Source: Pontibacter virosus (GTDB taxonomy: Bacteria > Bacteroidota > Bacteroidia > Cytophagales > Hymenobacteraceae). From it: a DNA stretch of 64,000 bases. The notes beneath the pieces were generated by a model, which ran no database searches, was not told where the DNA came from, and worked only from the letters and a program-made list of their open reading frames with translations. The stretch is taken from assembly GCF_003096355.1 (NCBI RefSeq), contig NZ_QEKI01000013.1, positions 62,001-126,000 of the forward strand, written 5' to 3'. Shown piece after piece: positions 1 through 8,225 of this stretch. The first letter of the stretch is position 1; each line of letters begins with the position of its first letter. A program made the position numbers and the translations under genes.

Positions 1-2
1 GC

Positions 3-971
3 GTAGGCTGGAACAAGCACGCCCTAAAAAAGGCTGACGACTTGCTAAAGGATGGTCATTTTCAGGCGATCCTGACTACTAGTCCGCCTCACTCCACCCA
101 GCTGATCGGCCTGAAGCTGAAAGAAAAGTACGGACTGCCCTGGATTGCGGACCTGCGCGACCCCTGGATCAACATTCACTATTACGACCAGTTGTACCAC
201 ACCCCGATTGCCAAGCGCATCGATCGTAATTACGAACTGCAGGTGCTGGAGCGGGCTGATGCCGTGATCGTGACAAGCGAAGACACCAAACGCCTTTTCC
301 TCAACAAACCCGCTAAAATTGATCCGGATAAGATCCATGTGATTCCGAACGGGTATGACGAGGATGATTTTATTTATCCTTCTACCCCACCGCAAGACGA
401 ATTTCTGATTACGTATACTGGCACCATCACTGAGAATTACAACATTGATGTGTTCCTGAAAGTAATTTCGCAGCTGCGCTCGGTGAACAGTGACATCCGG
501 TACAAACTGCGCTTTGTAGGCAAGGTATCAGAGGGTGTGAAGCAGCGCATCAGCAAGGCCGGCCTGGAAGGTATAACCGAATTTGTGCCGCACGTGCCGC
601 ACACCGAGGCCATCAAATACCTGATGGAAAGCACGATGTTGCTCATGGCTATCGCGGATGTGCCGGCTGTATATTCCAATGTGCCGGGTAAGCTGTTTGA
701 GTACCTGGCCTCGAACAAGCCTATTGTTTGCCTGGGACCCGTTCACTCCGACACCGACCGGATCATAGACGAGTGCGGTGCCGGCCGCTTGTTCCACTAC
801 ACGGCCCACGAGCTCATGCTCGACCACCTGATGCTGATGAGCAAAGCCTGGTCTATCAATCCGAACCTCGACCTGCCCTATATCAACGACGCCCAGTTTT
901 CGAGGCGCGAATTGACGGCGAAGCTGGCCAAGGTGGTGAAGCGGTTGGTGGCGAAAGCTGCCAGGGTTTAG
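3..971 (+). CDS. Glycosyltransferase family 4 protein, 5' end cut by window edge
   Basis: The reading frame is open from the first full codon at base 3, so the true start lies left of the window; the TTG at 42 is only an internal codon. About 322 residues are visible. The stretch PPHSTQLIGLKLK followed by DLRDPW (bases 150-167) is typical of Bacteroidota GT4 enzymes. The C-terminal half has the GT-B donor-site pattern: YTGTI near the start of the second Rossmann domain and PGKLFEYLASNKPI, which holds the conserved acidic residue near the sugar nucleotide. The family transfers a sugar from a nucleotide donor during surface polysaccharide or glycoprotein synthesis. The specific sugar cannot be read. 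Its position beside a GT61 gene and the pse locus suggests cell-surface glycan work. The stop overlaps the convergent lipoprotein gene by four bases. Confidence 0.85.
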   Translation, partial: VGWNKHALKKADDLLKDGHFQAILTTSPPHSTQLIGLKLKEKYGLPWIADLRDPWINIHYYDQLYHTPIAKRIDRNYELQVLERADAVIVTSEDTKRLFLNKPAKIDPDKIHVIPNGYDEDDFIYPSTPPQDEFLITYTGTITENYNIDVFLKVISQLRSVNSDIRYKLRFVGKVSEGVKQRISKAGLEGITEFVPHVPHTEAIKYLMESTMLLMAIADVPAVYSNVPGKLFEYLASNKPIVCLGPVHSDTDRIIDECGAGRLFHYTAHELMLDHLMLMSKAWSINPNLDLPYINDAQFSRRELTAKLAKVVKRLVAKAARV

Positions 972-1843
972 TCAATTTTCCTTTCCAGCACGACCGGTCT
1001 GATGTCGTTTATCGTGTAGGAGATCAGCATCTTCTTGTTGTCGATATTTTTGATGACGTGGCGGGATGTCATCACATTGACAAACACTGAATCGTTTTCA
1101 GTTGGAAAACCGGATTGCTGCCCCATGCTCTGTAACGCTTCTTTCTTCATGGTAAGTGATGATTCGTTCGACTTGGCAGGGAATATCCATGATCGCGTGC
1201 CTCCTATAACCGGGAATGGGAGTATATTGTCTATTTTGTCTTTGGGTACAAACAGCAGCGCTATTATAATACTGTCTGCTGCACTGTTTCTTTCAAATTG
1301 AAAATCGATATTTTCTTCCCACAAAATACGATCAGGCAATTCAGTTACTGTAGCAGGGGTCGGGATATTAGTCATTTCTACCCGATAACCTTTGCTTTTA
1401 TCCCTGTTAAGATACTCCCATTTCAGCTTCCTGTCCTGCGCCTGCGGTCCATAGAAGTTCCAAAGGGTAGAAGGCCTTACATCGTCACAGCCCGTCAGGC
1501 CGTTCATACACATGGCCTCCCCGTTTATTTTGCTACCATGAAGCGGAAGATCAGGCATCTTCTTGTCCTGACCACTATAATGTGCCCAAAAGTATTTTTT
1601 ATCGATGGTGAACCGGTGGGGTACTGAAGTGATATAGTGATTTTCTCTGTAGGCAAAGGCCCCATCTATTTCCGCAATCGTACCAGGTTTAACAGGCAAA
1701 TCAGTAGTATTGGCATTGATTACAATGTAATCAATCTCTTCTTGAGTGGGTAAAACTTCATCTTTTTCTTTGTTGGTGTCGCAGCTATAAAGTGAGAAAG
1801 ACAGGCAGGCCAGGATGAGACAGGATTTGTAAAGTTTCTTCAT
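968..1843 (-). CDS. Hypothetical lipoprotein
   Basis: The 291-residue protein begins with a lysine-led hydrophobic signal (residues 1-20) and an LYSC lipobox with Cys21, so it is probably lipid-anchored and exported. The mature part is mixed alpha/beta in composition, with no motif I recognise. It is rich in Trp, Asp and Pro in the middle (WNFYGPQAQDRKLKWEY). No enzyme residues can be assigned. The gene is convergent with the GT4 gene and overlaps its stop by four bases. It shares no operon with the downstream small genes. It starts an accessory-looking patch in which the AGGTATA word is rarer than elsewhere. Confidence 0.75.
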   Translation of the reverse strand: MKKLYKSCLILACLSFSLYSCDTNKEKDEVLPTQEEIDYIVINANTTDLPVKPGTIAEIDGAFAYRENHYITSVPHRFTIDKKYFWAHYSGQDKKMPDLPLHGSKINGEAMCMNGLTGCDDVRPSTLWNFYGPQAQDRKLKWEYLNRDKSKGYRVEMTNIPTPATVTELPDRILWEENIDFQFERNSAADSIIIALLFVPKDKIDNILPFPVIGGTRSWIFPAKSNESSLTMKKEALQSMGQQSGFPTENDSVFVNVMTSRHVIKNIDNKKMLISYTINDIRPVVLERKID

Positions 1844-2097
1844 GATTTAAGTTTTGTAAAAGGTGGGACGCTAAATACAAGGTATTCTTAATATTCTATA
1901 CTAGCAATTATTATTCCATTATTTAGATGCTAAATTATATTCAGCAAATTAAAGCTTGTACACATTAGCAACTCAGGAACTGATGTCATGAAGTACCCAA
2001 TCTGGGTGATTCGGAATTTAAGCAGAAGATGCCTCATCCTAATACGGCAAAGAAATGATGACTTAGCTGGAAGAATGCAAGGGGGTTCTATACTACT

Positions 2098-2295
2098 TTA
2101 CAGCATAGGGTGACCTGAGGGAAAGCGCAAATCAAATGCTTTAAAATACCAAAAATACCGTATGCCCAGAATGCCTAGAGAGCTTCCCGATGATAGTAAC
2201 AGGTAAGATCCAGAAAATAGAGATGCGCAGAATAGCATCCCAAGAACTTGGACTGATGGAAGAAACTTAAAACAGATACGAGGTGACTGCTCCAT
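2098..2295 (-). CDS. Possible small membrane protein
   Basis: This 65-codon frame encodes a very hydrophobic central segment (about residues 16-50) after a short basic start. No family is recognised and no promoter is obvious. It lies in a 505-base gap (1844-2348) that otherwise shows only AT-rich sequence. It may be a real one- or two-helix membrane protein or a chance frame, and I favour neither strongly. Confidence 0.25.
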   Translation of the reverse strand: MEQSPRICFKFLPSVQVLGMLFCASLFSGSYLLLSSGSSLGILGIRYFWYFKAFDLRFPSGHPML

Positions 2296-2348
2296 AGAGG
2301 CTTCCTCGTTACTTTAGAACTTTCTTTAATATTATTAAAGCCAGCAGC

Positions 2349-2558
2349 CTACTGGTTATTTAATTTTCCGCGCTTCTGTTGATCCCAGAAAGCGGCAACA
2401 GATATCAACAAAAAAGCCAGTTTGTAGAGTCGATACCACCAGATATTCGTCTCCCAGAAAAATACTCTGAACACTTCCTGGGTGGTGTAGAAAGAGGTTA
2501 TTAAGTCTACTAACATGGCAGCAGCAAATACCAGGTATAGAATCTTCAGAAATTTCAT
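2349..2558 (-). CDS. Small two-helix membrane protein, unknown
   Basis: The 69-residue product has two hydrophobic stretches (about residues 3-22 and 43-60) separated by an aromatic-rich loop (FFWETNIWWYRLYK), and a short basic tail. The ATG is preceded by an AT-rich leader, and the protein looks genuinely coding with a natural membrane topology. No family is recognised. It lies downstream of the decayed gene at 2606-2840 and on the same strand. Confidence 0.55.
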   Translation of the reverse strand: MKFLKILYLVFAAAMLVDLITSFYTTQEVFRVFFWETNIWWYRLYKLAFLLISVAAFWDQQKRGKLNNQ

Positions 2559-2605
2559 GTTTTGAAAGTTTTAGGTTTATTTATTAGGCCTGAGAGAAAT
2601 TAAAT

Positions 2606-2840
2606 CTACTGTTTTTTGCCTTTCAGTTCTAGACTTTGTTTGATTAAATCCAAGGTATAGTTTAGCACGGCATCTTCCCCTTTCAGGAAATCCTACATGG
2701 CAGCCTCTACCAGGTAGACGGGAGATATATGTATATAGCCTACAAGTTCACTCGACTTCTGATAATCATAAATTGCTACAACGTGCTGGTATAGCAGATA
2801 GCAAGGCGTTGCCGCAGCATACCTGCTATACTTTGTTGTA
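2606..2840 (-). pseudogene. Remnant of an unidentified small gene with internal stop
   Basis: Reading the minus strand in one frame gives a protein-like stretch (LYQHVVAIYDYQKSSE, then LVGYIHISPVYLVEAAM). It is interrupted by an in-frame TAG at 2693-2695 and resumes as DFLKGEDAVLNYTLDLIK before a TAG at 2606-2608. There is no start codon in frame that would give an intact product, and the frame runs into the end of the DUF4279 gene. The family is unknown. The position beside a DUF4279 gene would fit a decayed immunity-like or defence-associated cassette, but that is inference. Confidence 0.5.
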
Positions 2841-2846
2841 TGGTTG

Positions 2847-3302
2847 TTATTCTTCCTTTTCTGCTGAATCGTATCTGTAAATATCTACGTCTGTTACTGT
2901 CTGCGTTCGATAAAGAAATTCTATAGTTTTTAATTCATGCCCTAAAGCTGGAGTTGACTCTACTGGATTAACATCGATGTACATTACAATTTCAAGTACA
3001 GAAGTCAGCTGGTATTTATCTTTTAACTTATTAATGATTTCTACCTTGTCCCCAAACTTATCAATAACTTCTTCCACAAGTTTCTCAAGAAATACTGATT
3101 CTTTTCCTTTTCCAGTTGACCACTTCCAAGAAGCAAATTTCTGATTAGGAATATACCGACCTTTATCCCCTTTCTTCCAAGAGTCTGTTGGTTCTATTCC
3201 AAGTGCGATTGTGACTACGTTAGGGTCAAAATCATCTCCTTGAAGAGCAAAGTAGACGTAGGATTGTGAAAGAGTTTTATTCATGCTTTTAATATCATAC
3301 AA
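2847..3302 (-). CDS. DUF4279 domain-containing protein
   Basis: The product is 151 residues if it starts at 3302, or 145 if it starts at the internal ATG (MNKTLSQ) at 3284; neither start has a clear upstream signal. The N-terminal pattern SYVYFALQGDDFDPNVVTIALGIEPTDSW followed by KKGDKG matches my recollection of the DUF4279 family: a strand, then a 'dFdp...iT..lGi.Pt' motif, then a conserved Trp pair (here WKWST). The biochemical function of the family is unknown. Members often sit in variable, immunity-like gene neighbourhoods, which fits the decayed gene immediately downstream. The local sequence is more AT-rich than the sugar locus next door. Confidence 0.7.
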   Translation of the reverse strand: MYDIKSMNKTLSQSYVYFALQGDDFDPNVVTIALGIEPTDSWKKGDKGRYIPNQKFASWKWSTGKGKESVFLEKLVEEVIDKFGDKVEIINKLKDKYQLTSVLEIVMYIDVNPVESTPALGHELKTIEFLYRTQTVTDVDIYRYDSAEKEE

Positions 3303-3401
3303 CTACTGTACAGGAGGAATGCTAACTCCTACTATCTGCACTATGTATGGAGATAGTTAAAACCAAGCCCCTTCATTCAATTTCAATTTAACTAAATATA
3401 C

Positions 3402-4499
3402 CTAAACGCCTATTCCTTTCAGCCACGCTTCCACTTCCTGCACCGGTATGGTATAGTTCTCCAGTTTATCCCCTGCTGTACCAACTAAGGCGCTATACCT
3501 GAAGCCGAGTGCTTTGCAGAGCAAAAAGTAGTGCGTCTTGATCAGGTTGGCTGGGTGAAATTCGAGAACCTGGCATTGCTCCGAGAAAAGCAGATTGGTC
3601 AGGCCGGCGCCGTGGGGAGCGATGACAACTTCAGCTTCATAAAAGAGCTGCACCTGCTGCTGGTAAGTCAGGTCCTCGGCCCGCACCATCTCAAAGCCGT
3701 ACTTGTCTAGCAGCGGCAAAAGCTCCTGCTCGTTCAGTACACGGCGGGTTTTGGCATTGGCTCGACTAATGTAGATGCGCCTTTTGCGACTGCCTTGCTG
3801 CACGTCATAGCCCTGCCATACCTTGTGCCGCAGCCAGTCGGCCACCTCACGAGGCAGATAACCGCTTTGCACATTGGCTACAAAAGAGGGCAGTACAAAC
3901 TCCTCAACCTGCCATTTTTCATGTTTGCCAATATAGACCAGTTCGGCTTGGGGATAGTCCTTTAGCACAAATTGCAGTGTATCAAGCTGGTAGCGGGCCA
4001 TGTCACGGCGCATGATTACCTTGATCGGCTCGTGGGTATGCTCCAGCACCAGGTACAGGCGTGGCAGACAGTCAAAAAACCAGTGGTAGTTGTTGTTATC
4101 AGCCCAGGGCAGGTATAGCACAGAGGTATAGCGGCCACTTCGCTTTTTTGGGAGCAGCAACGACAATTCCTTAAAAGCATCCGATTTGGCCAGCCGACTC
4201 ACCTCCCCCACTGACTCCACCACAACCTTTCCATCCAGTACCACGGCACCGGAGTTACCCAGCGCTTCCACCTCCTGCAACCGAATCAGGTACTGCTCTT
4301 TCTGCCGGTAGCCCAGACTATAGTCGATGGCGTAGTTGAAACTGCGGGCAGAATCTTCCAGAAATGTCTTTTCCGCATCGTTGAAATCCAGCACATAGCT
4401 GGGGCTAAGCACTTGTTTGCCCGGATGATGTAGCACCGAGGTATAGCGCGAGTAATAGCCCAGCGTATGCAGCAACCCGAAAAAAGCTTTTTTCAACAT
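3402..4499 (-). CDS. GT61 family glycosyltransferase (DUF563)
   Basis: The protein is 365 residues. Diagnostic GT61 motifs are NYHWFFDCLPR at 137-147 (the 'hw..d.lprl' motif), RIYISR at 241-246, and APHGAGLTN at 294-302 followed by E-x-H-P (313-316), the motif around the family's catalytic/donor pocket. GT61 enzymes use nucleotide sugars to extend N-glycans in eukaryotes or capsular and lipopolysaccharide chains in bacteria. Here a role in surface glycan assembly is likely from its neighbours (GT4 upstream, pse operon divergent on the right). It is transcribed divergently from pseB, with a 311-base gap between. There is no signal peptide, as expected for a cytoplasmic enzyme. Confidence 0.85.
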   Translation of the reverse strand: MLKKAFFGLLHTLGYYSRYTSVLHHPGKQVLSPSYVLDFNDAEKTFLEDSARSFNYAIDYSLGYRQKEQYLIRLQEVEALGNSGAVVLDGKVVVESVGEVSRLAKSDAFKELSLLLPKKRSGRYTSVLYLPWADNNNYHWFFDCLPRLYLVLEHTHEPIKVIMRRDMARYQLDTLQFVLKDYPQAELVYIGKHEKWQVEEFVLPSFVANVQSGYLPREVADWLRHKVWQGYDVQQGSRKRRIYISRANAKTRRVLNEQELLPLLDKYGFEMVRAEDLTYQQQVQLFYEAEVVIAPHGAGLTNLLFSEQCQVLEFHPANLIKTHYFLLCKALGFRYSALVGTAGDKLENYTIPVQEVEAWLKGIGV

Positions 4500-4810
4500 G
4501 AAGAAGTAAAGTTTTGGAATTTAGGAGTTAATTAATATATGGACAGGTTTCGACCTGTCCGAATCGTGCACGGCCAATCAATTATTGGCAATCTTACACT
4601 GTAATCCCTCTTGAGAGGAGCAGCGGTGGGTCAAGCATGCACAGTCAACAATTACCCCTTATAACAATCAGCAAATAACAACATCCCTCTGCAACAACCA
4701 ACAATTAACAATCAACTACCAACAATTTAAGCAATCAACAATTAAATATTTAACTTGCAGCTTGGCATGGGTTACAGATTCTGGGCCCAAGTATAAAGTA
4801 AAAAATAAGC
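4500..4810. other. Divergent intergenic region upstream of the pse operon
   Basis: This gap separates the GT61 gene (minus) from pseB (plus). It holds a perfect hairpin at 4542-4561 and, from about 4655 to 4760, an AT-rich stretch with repeated CAACAATTAA-like words. I could not place a convincing TAnnTTTG promoter for pseB, so the start of the operon transcript is not defined. Confidence 0.5.
4542..4561. repeat. Perfect 8-bp hairpin with TTCG loop
   Basis: The arms GGACAGGT and ACCTGTCC enclose TTCG, a very stable RNA tetraloop if transcribed. It lies about 40 bases upstream of the GT61 start and 250 bases before pseB. No T-run follows on either strand, so it is not a standard intrinsic terminator. 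It may be a leader structure or a protein-binding palindrome. Confidence 0.55.
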
Positions 4811-5830
4811 ATGGCATTAGACCTAAATAATAAAGCTATACTGGTAACGGGCGGCACTGGCTCGTTTGGCAAAAAGTTCGTGGAGATGGTATACGCCCGC
4901 TTTCCGGACGTGAAGCGGGTGGTGATCTATTCCCGAGACGAACTCAAGCAGTTCGAGATGTCGCAGGTTTTTCCGCATAGCAAGTATAATTCTGTCCGCT
5001 ACTTTATTGGCGACGTGCGCGACGGCGATCGTTTCAAAAGAGCCTGCGAAGGCATCGACATCATTGTGCATGCCGCCGCCATGAAACAGGTGCCTGCCGC
5101 TGAGTACAACCCGATGGAGTGCATCAAGACGAACGTGCTGGGTGCTGAGAACATCATCAACGCTGCCCTCGACACCGGCGTGAAGCACGTGGTGGCACTG
5201 TCAACTGACAAAGCTGCCGCTCCGATCAACCTGTACGGCGCTACCAAACTGTGCTCTGATAAGCTCTTTGTAGCCGCTAATAACATGAAGGGCAAGCGTG
5301 ACATCAAGTTTTCCGTGGTGCGCTACGGCAACGTGATCGGCTCCCGCGGTTCAGTGGTGCCTTTCTTTTTGAAGAAACGGGAAGAAGGCGTGCTGCCTAT
5401 TACTCATCCAGAAATGACCCGCTTTAATATTTCACTGGAAGAGGGCGTAGAGTTAGTTTTCCATGCGCTCGAGCACCATTGGGGCGGCGAGATTTTCGTG
5501 CCGAAGATTCCTTCTTATGTGATTACCGACCTGGCCGAGGCCATTGGGCCGAACTGCAAGCAGGAAGTGGTAGGTATACGTCCGGGCGAAAAACTGCACG
5601 AAGAGATGATCACCGAAACTGACTCCCTGAGCACCGTAGAGTTAGACAAATATTATGTGATTGTGCCTTCTACCTCACTTTGGACGGTCGAGGATTTCAT
5701 CAAAGCACACAACGGCAAAATGGTGGAAATGGGCTTCAAGTACAACTCCGGTACCAACAGCGAATGGCTCAACGTAGAGCAACTCCGCGACCAGATCCGC
5801 CAGCATGTGGATCCGGAGTTCAGTGTGTAA
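4811..5830 (+). CDS. pseB: UDP-N-acetylglucosamine 4,6-dehydratase (inverting)
   Basis: PseB converts UDP-GlcNAc to UDP-2-acetamido-2,6-dideoxy-L-arabino-4-hexulose, the first step of pseudaminic acid synthesis. The 339-residue protein is an extended SDR: glycine-rich GGTGSFG at 14-20 for NADP(H), AAMKQVP at 89-95, STDKA at 131-135 and the YGATK motif with Tyr142 and Lys146. These inverting-dehydratase signatures and the length are standard for PseB/FlaA1. The ATG at 4811 fits the family N-terminus. It opens a gene set that includes pseC, pseG/H and pseI, which strongly supports the assignment. The next gene starts 329 bases downstream, an unusually large gap for this operon. Confidence 0.93.
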   Translation: MALDLNNKAILVTGGTGSFGKKFVEMVYARFPDVKRVVIYSRDELKQFEMSQVFPHSKYNSVRYFIGDVRDGDRFKRACEGIDIIVHAAAMKQVPAAEYNPMECIKTNVLGAENIINAALDTGVKHVVALSTDKAAAPINLYGATKLCSDKLFVAANNMKGKRDIKFSVVRYGNVIGSRGSVVPFFLKKREEGVLPITHPEMTRFNISLEEGVELVFHALEHHWGGEIFVPKIPSYVITDLAEAIGPNCKQEVVGIRPGEKLHEEMITETDSLSTVELDKYYVIVPSTSLWTVEDFIKAHNGKMVEMGFKYNSGTNSEWLNVEQLRDQIRQHVDPEFSV

Positions 5831-6159
5831 TTAATTGTAAAATGAGTGATTTAGTAGTTGAGTGAATGAGTATACGTAGTTGAATGGCTGAATGCTTAAT
5901 TTATTCAGGCGGATTAGCCAGGTTGAGACATAACTTTGTCATCTCGACAGTATGTAGAGATCTGGCTGGTTAAAGTATAATAAGTCAATTTCAGATTTCT
6001 CTTTTTGCCGAAATGATAAAAAAGCTTCGATTACAGCAAAAAATCACAAACCACACCTCTACACTCCTCTTCTTATACTTTAGATGCATCAGTTTATTAA
6101 GTCATCAGCACAGAAAACATCACTCTATTTACACATTATCAAATTAACAGTTTAAGAAT
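5831..6159. other. 329-base gap between pseB and pseC
   Basis: The gap contains low-complexity words (GAGTGAATGAGT, GTTGAATGGCTGAATG) at 5840-5900, resembling those of the foldback elements elsewhere in the window. The rest is AT-rich and I see no gene. A second promoter for pseC could lie here, but no clear TAnnTTTG element was found. Confidence 0.45.
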
Positions 6160-7338
6160 ATGAAGCCTATCCCCTACGGACGCCAGCACATCACCGAGGC
6201 CGACATACAGGCGGTGGTGGAGACGCTGCAGTCTGACTTCCTGACGCAGGGGCCGAAGGTGGCGGAGTTTGAGCAGGCCTTCGCCCGATACGTAGGCGCC
6301 AAATACGCCGTGGCGGTGAGCAACGGCACGGCTGCCCTGCACCTCTGCGCCATGGCGCTGGGGGTGAACGAGAACTCGCGCGTGATCACCACGCCCATCA
6401 CCTTCGTGGCCTCGGCCAACTGCGTGCGCTACTGCGGCGGCACCGTCGAGTTTGCTGACATCGACCCGGCCACAGCCCTGATCGACATCGCGCAGGTACG
6501 CCAGATGGTGGAGAGCAAACCCAAGGGCTACTACACAGGTATCATCCCAGTGGATTTTGCCGGCAATCCCGTGAACCTGGAGGAGCTTCGCAAGCTGGCC
6601 GACGAGCACGGGCTGTGGATCATCCAGGACGCGGCCCATTCTCCTGGTGGCTTCTTTATAGACAGCTATGGCGAGAAGCAGTATTGTGGCAACGGACGCT
6701 TTGCTGAGCTGGCCATTTTCTCCTTCCACCCCGTCAAGCACATCGCCACAAGCGAGGGCGGCATGGTGACCACCAACGACGAGGCACTCTACAAGAAGCT
6801 GCTACTCTACCGCACCCACGGCATCACGCGCGATGCGGACCTGCTGGAGGAGAACCACGGCGGCTGGTACATGGAGATGCAGGCGCTGGGCTACAATTAC
6901 CGCATTCCTGACATGCTCTGCGCCCTGGGCATCAGCCAGCTGAGCCGCGCCGACGAGGGAATGAAGAGAAGAAGAGAGATCGCCAGGGTATACGATGAGG
7001 CTTTCGCAGGCTTTGCCGGTATAGAGGTGTTGGGCACCAATCCGGCTGCTAAAACCGAGGCCGGTGAAACAGGCCACGCCTACCACCTCTACGTGATCCA
7101 AGTGGTTGACCGCAAAGGGCTTTATGATTTTCTTCGCGAGCACCAGGTATTTGCGCAGGTACACTACATCCCGGCCCACACTATGCCTTACTACCGCAGC
7201 CTCGGCTACAAAAATGGCGACTTCCCACAGGCCGAGCGCTACTACGAGGCCTGCCTGAGCCTACCGATGTACCCGACGCTGACCGACGAGGAGCAGCAAT
7301 TCGTGATTGAGAAGGTAAAAGAATTTTGCAAGGCTTGA
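6160..7338 (+). CDS. pseC: UDP-4-amino-4,6-dideoxy-N-acetyl-beta-L-altrosamine transaminase
   Basis: PseC is a PLP enzyme of the DegT/DnrJ/EryC1 family that aminates C4 of the PseB product, with glutamate as donor. The 392-residue protein carries SNGTAAL (54-60) for phosphate binding, the Asp of QDAAHS at 157 that contacts the PLP nitrogen, and the SFHPVKHI loop with the Schiff-base Lys193. The length and the N-terminal PYGRQHITEADI are typical of PseC. It follows pseB on the same strand and overlaps the next gene. Base composition is noticeably GC-rich and Arg/Gly codons are strongly biased, so long antisense frames appear here that are not genes. Confidence 0.93.
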   Translation: MKPIPYGRQHITEADIQAVVETLQSDFLTQGPKVAEFEQAFARYVGAKYAVAVSNGTAALHLCAMALGVNENSRVITTPITFVASANCVRYCGGTVEFADIDPATALIDIAQVRQMVESKPKGYYTGIIPVDFAGNPVNLEELRKLADEHGLWIIQDAAHSPGGFFIDSYGEKQYCGNGRFAELAIFSFHPVKHIATSEGGMVTTNDEALYKKLLLYRTHGITRDADLLEENHGGWYMEMQALGYNYRIPDMLCALGISQLSRADEGMKRRREIARVYDEAFAGFAGIEVLGTNPAAKTEAGETGHAYHLYVIQVVDRKGLYDFLREHQVFAQVHYIPAHTMPYYRSLGYKNGDFPQAERYYEACLSLPMYPTLTDEEQQFVIEKVKEFCKA

Positions 7339-8225
7339 GTCTGGATAACCAATCACCGGCAAAGCGGCTGATCCTGGGCACGGCGCAGTTCGGATTGCCC
7401 TACGGCATCAGCAACCAGCGCGGACAAATTCCGGAAGCTGAGGTGGCGGCCATACTGGCCGAAGCGGCGAAGGCAGGTTTAGACACGCTGGATACGGCGG
7501 CGGCCTATGGCAGCAGCGAGCAGTGTCTCGGCAATGTACTCAACTCCTTGCCAGAAACTTACCGCATCATCAGTAAGTATCCGCCGAATCAGCCAGGCAA
7601 ACCTATAGCGCAGGCCTTCCGGGAATCGCTCGAACGTCTACGCATCGACAAGCTCTATGGCTGCCTGCTGCACAGCTATGCGAGTTACAGCGGCAAGCCG
7701 AGTATACTGGACGAGCTGCAAGAACTGAAATCATCGGGCCAGGTGGAGAAGATCGGTATATCCCTCTACCATCCGGCCGAGGCTGAGGAGTTGCTTCAAC
7801 AAGAAGTGCCCATCGACCTGGTACAGTTCCCCTACAGCATTTTCGACAGGCGCTTTGAGGAGCTGTTGCCAGAACTCAGGAGCCGGGGCATTGAATCGCA
7901 CATCCGCTCCGTATACCTACAGGGACTCTATTTTATGCAGCCGGACCAATTGCCGCTATACCTGCAGGAAGCAGCGCCCAAACTGGAGCGCCTGCAAGAA
8001 CTGGCCTGCAACTACCAACTTCCAATCGGCGCTATTTGTCTGGGTTTTGCGCTGGCAAATCCCTATATTTCACAGGTGGTGATAGGGGTCGAGAGCCTGC
8101 TGACCCTGCAGGAGAACATCCGTTACAGCGACACGGTGCTGCCGGAGGCGCTGTATACCCAACTCCTGGAATTGAAAGAAGATAACGAAACGATACTCTT
8201 ACCTTACAAGTGGCCCGCACGATGA
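7335..8225 (+). CDS. Aldo/keto reductase family protein in the pse operon
   Basis: The catalytic tetrad of aldo/keto reductases is intact. Numbered from an in-frame TTG at 7326, it is Asp56 in LDTAAAYG, Tyr61, Lys84 in IISKYPP and His116 in GCLLHSY. The start is uncertain: no ATG lies near, and the TTG at 7335 overlaps the pseC stop (TTGA), which I prefer; 7326 is the alternative. The protein is about 296 residues, with a (beta/alpha)8 reductase fold, using NADPH to reduce a carbonyl. It is not needed in the textbook pseudaminic acid pathway, so it may alter the sugar or a precursor. The gene is translationally coupled on both sides (ATGA overlap with the SDR gene). Confidence 0.85.
   Translation: MSLDNQSPAKRLILGTAQFGLPYGISNQRGQIPEAEVAAILAEAAKAGLDTLDTAAAYGSSEQCLGNVLNSLPETYRIISKYPPNQPGKPIAQAFRESLERLRIDKLYGCLLHSYASYSGKPSILDELQELKSSGQVEKIGISLYHPAEAEELLQQEVPIDLVQFPYSIFDRRFEELLPELRSRGIESHIRSVYLQGLYFMQPDQLPLYLQEAAPKLERLQELACNYQLPIGAICLGFALANPYISQVVIGVESLLTLQENIRYSDTVLPEALYTQLLELKEDNETILLPYKWPAR

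Noticed and set aside
4655..4760. Repeated CAACAATTAA-like units resembling a CRISPR array
   Set aside because: Units are short, irregular and lack unique spacers or cas genes; it is low-complexity sequence.
6139..6741. 200-codon minus-strand frame
   Set aside because: It is antisense to pseC, with a His/Gly/Arg/Val-rich composition typical of a shadow frame.
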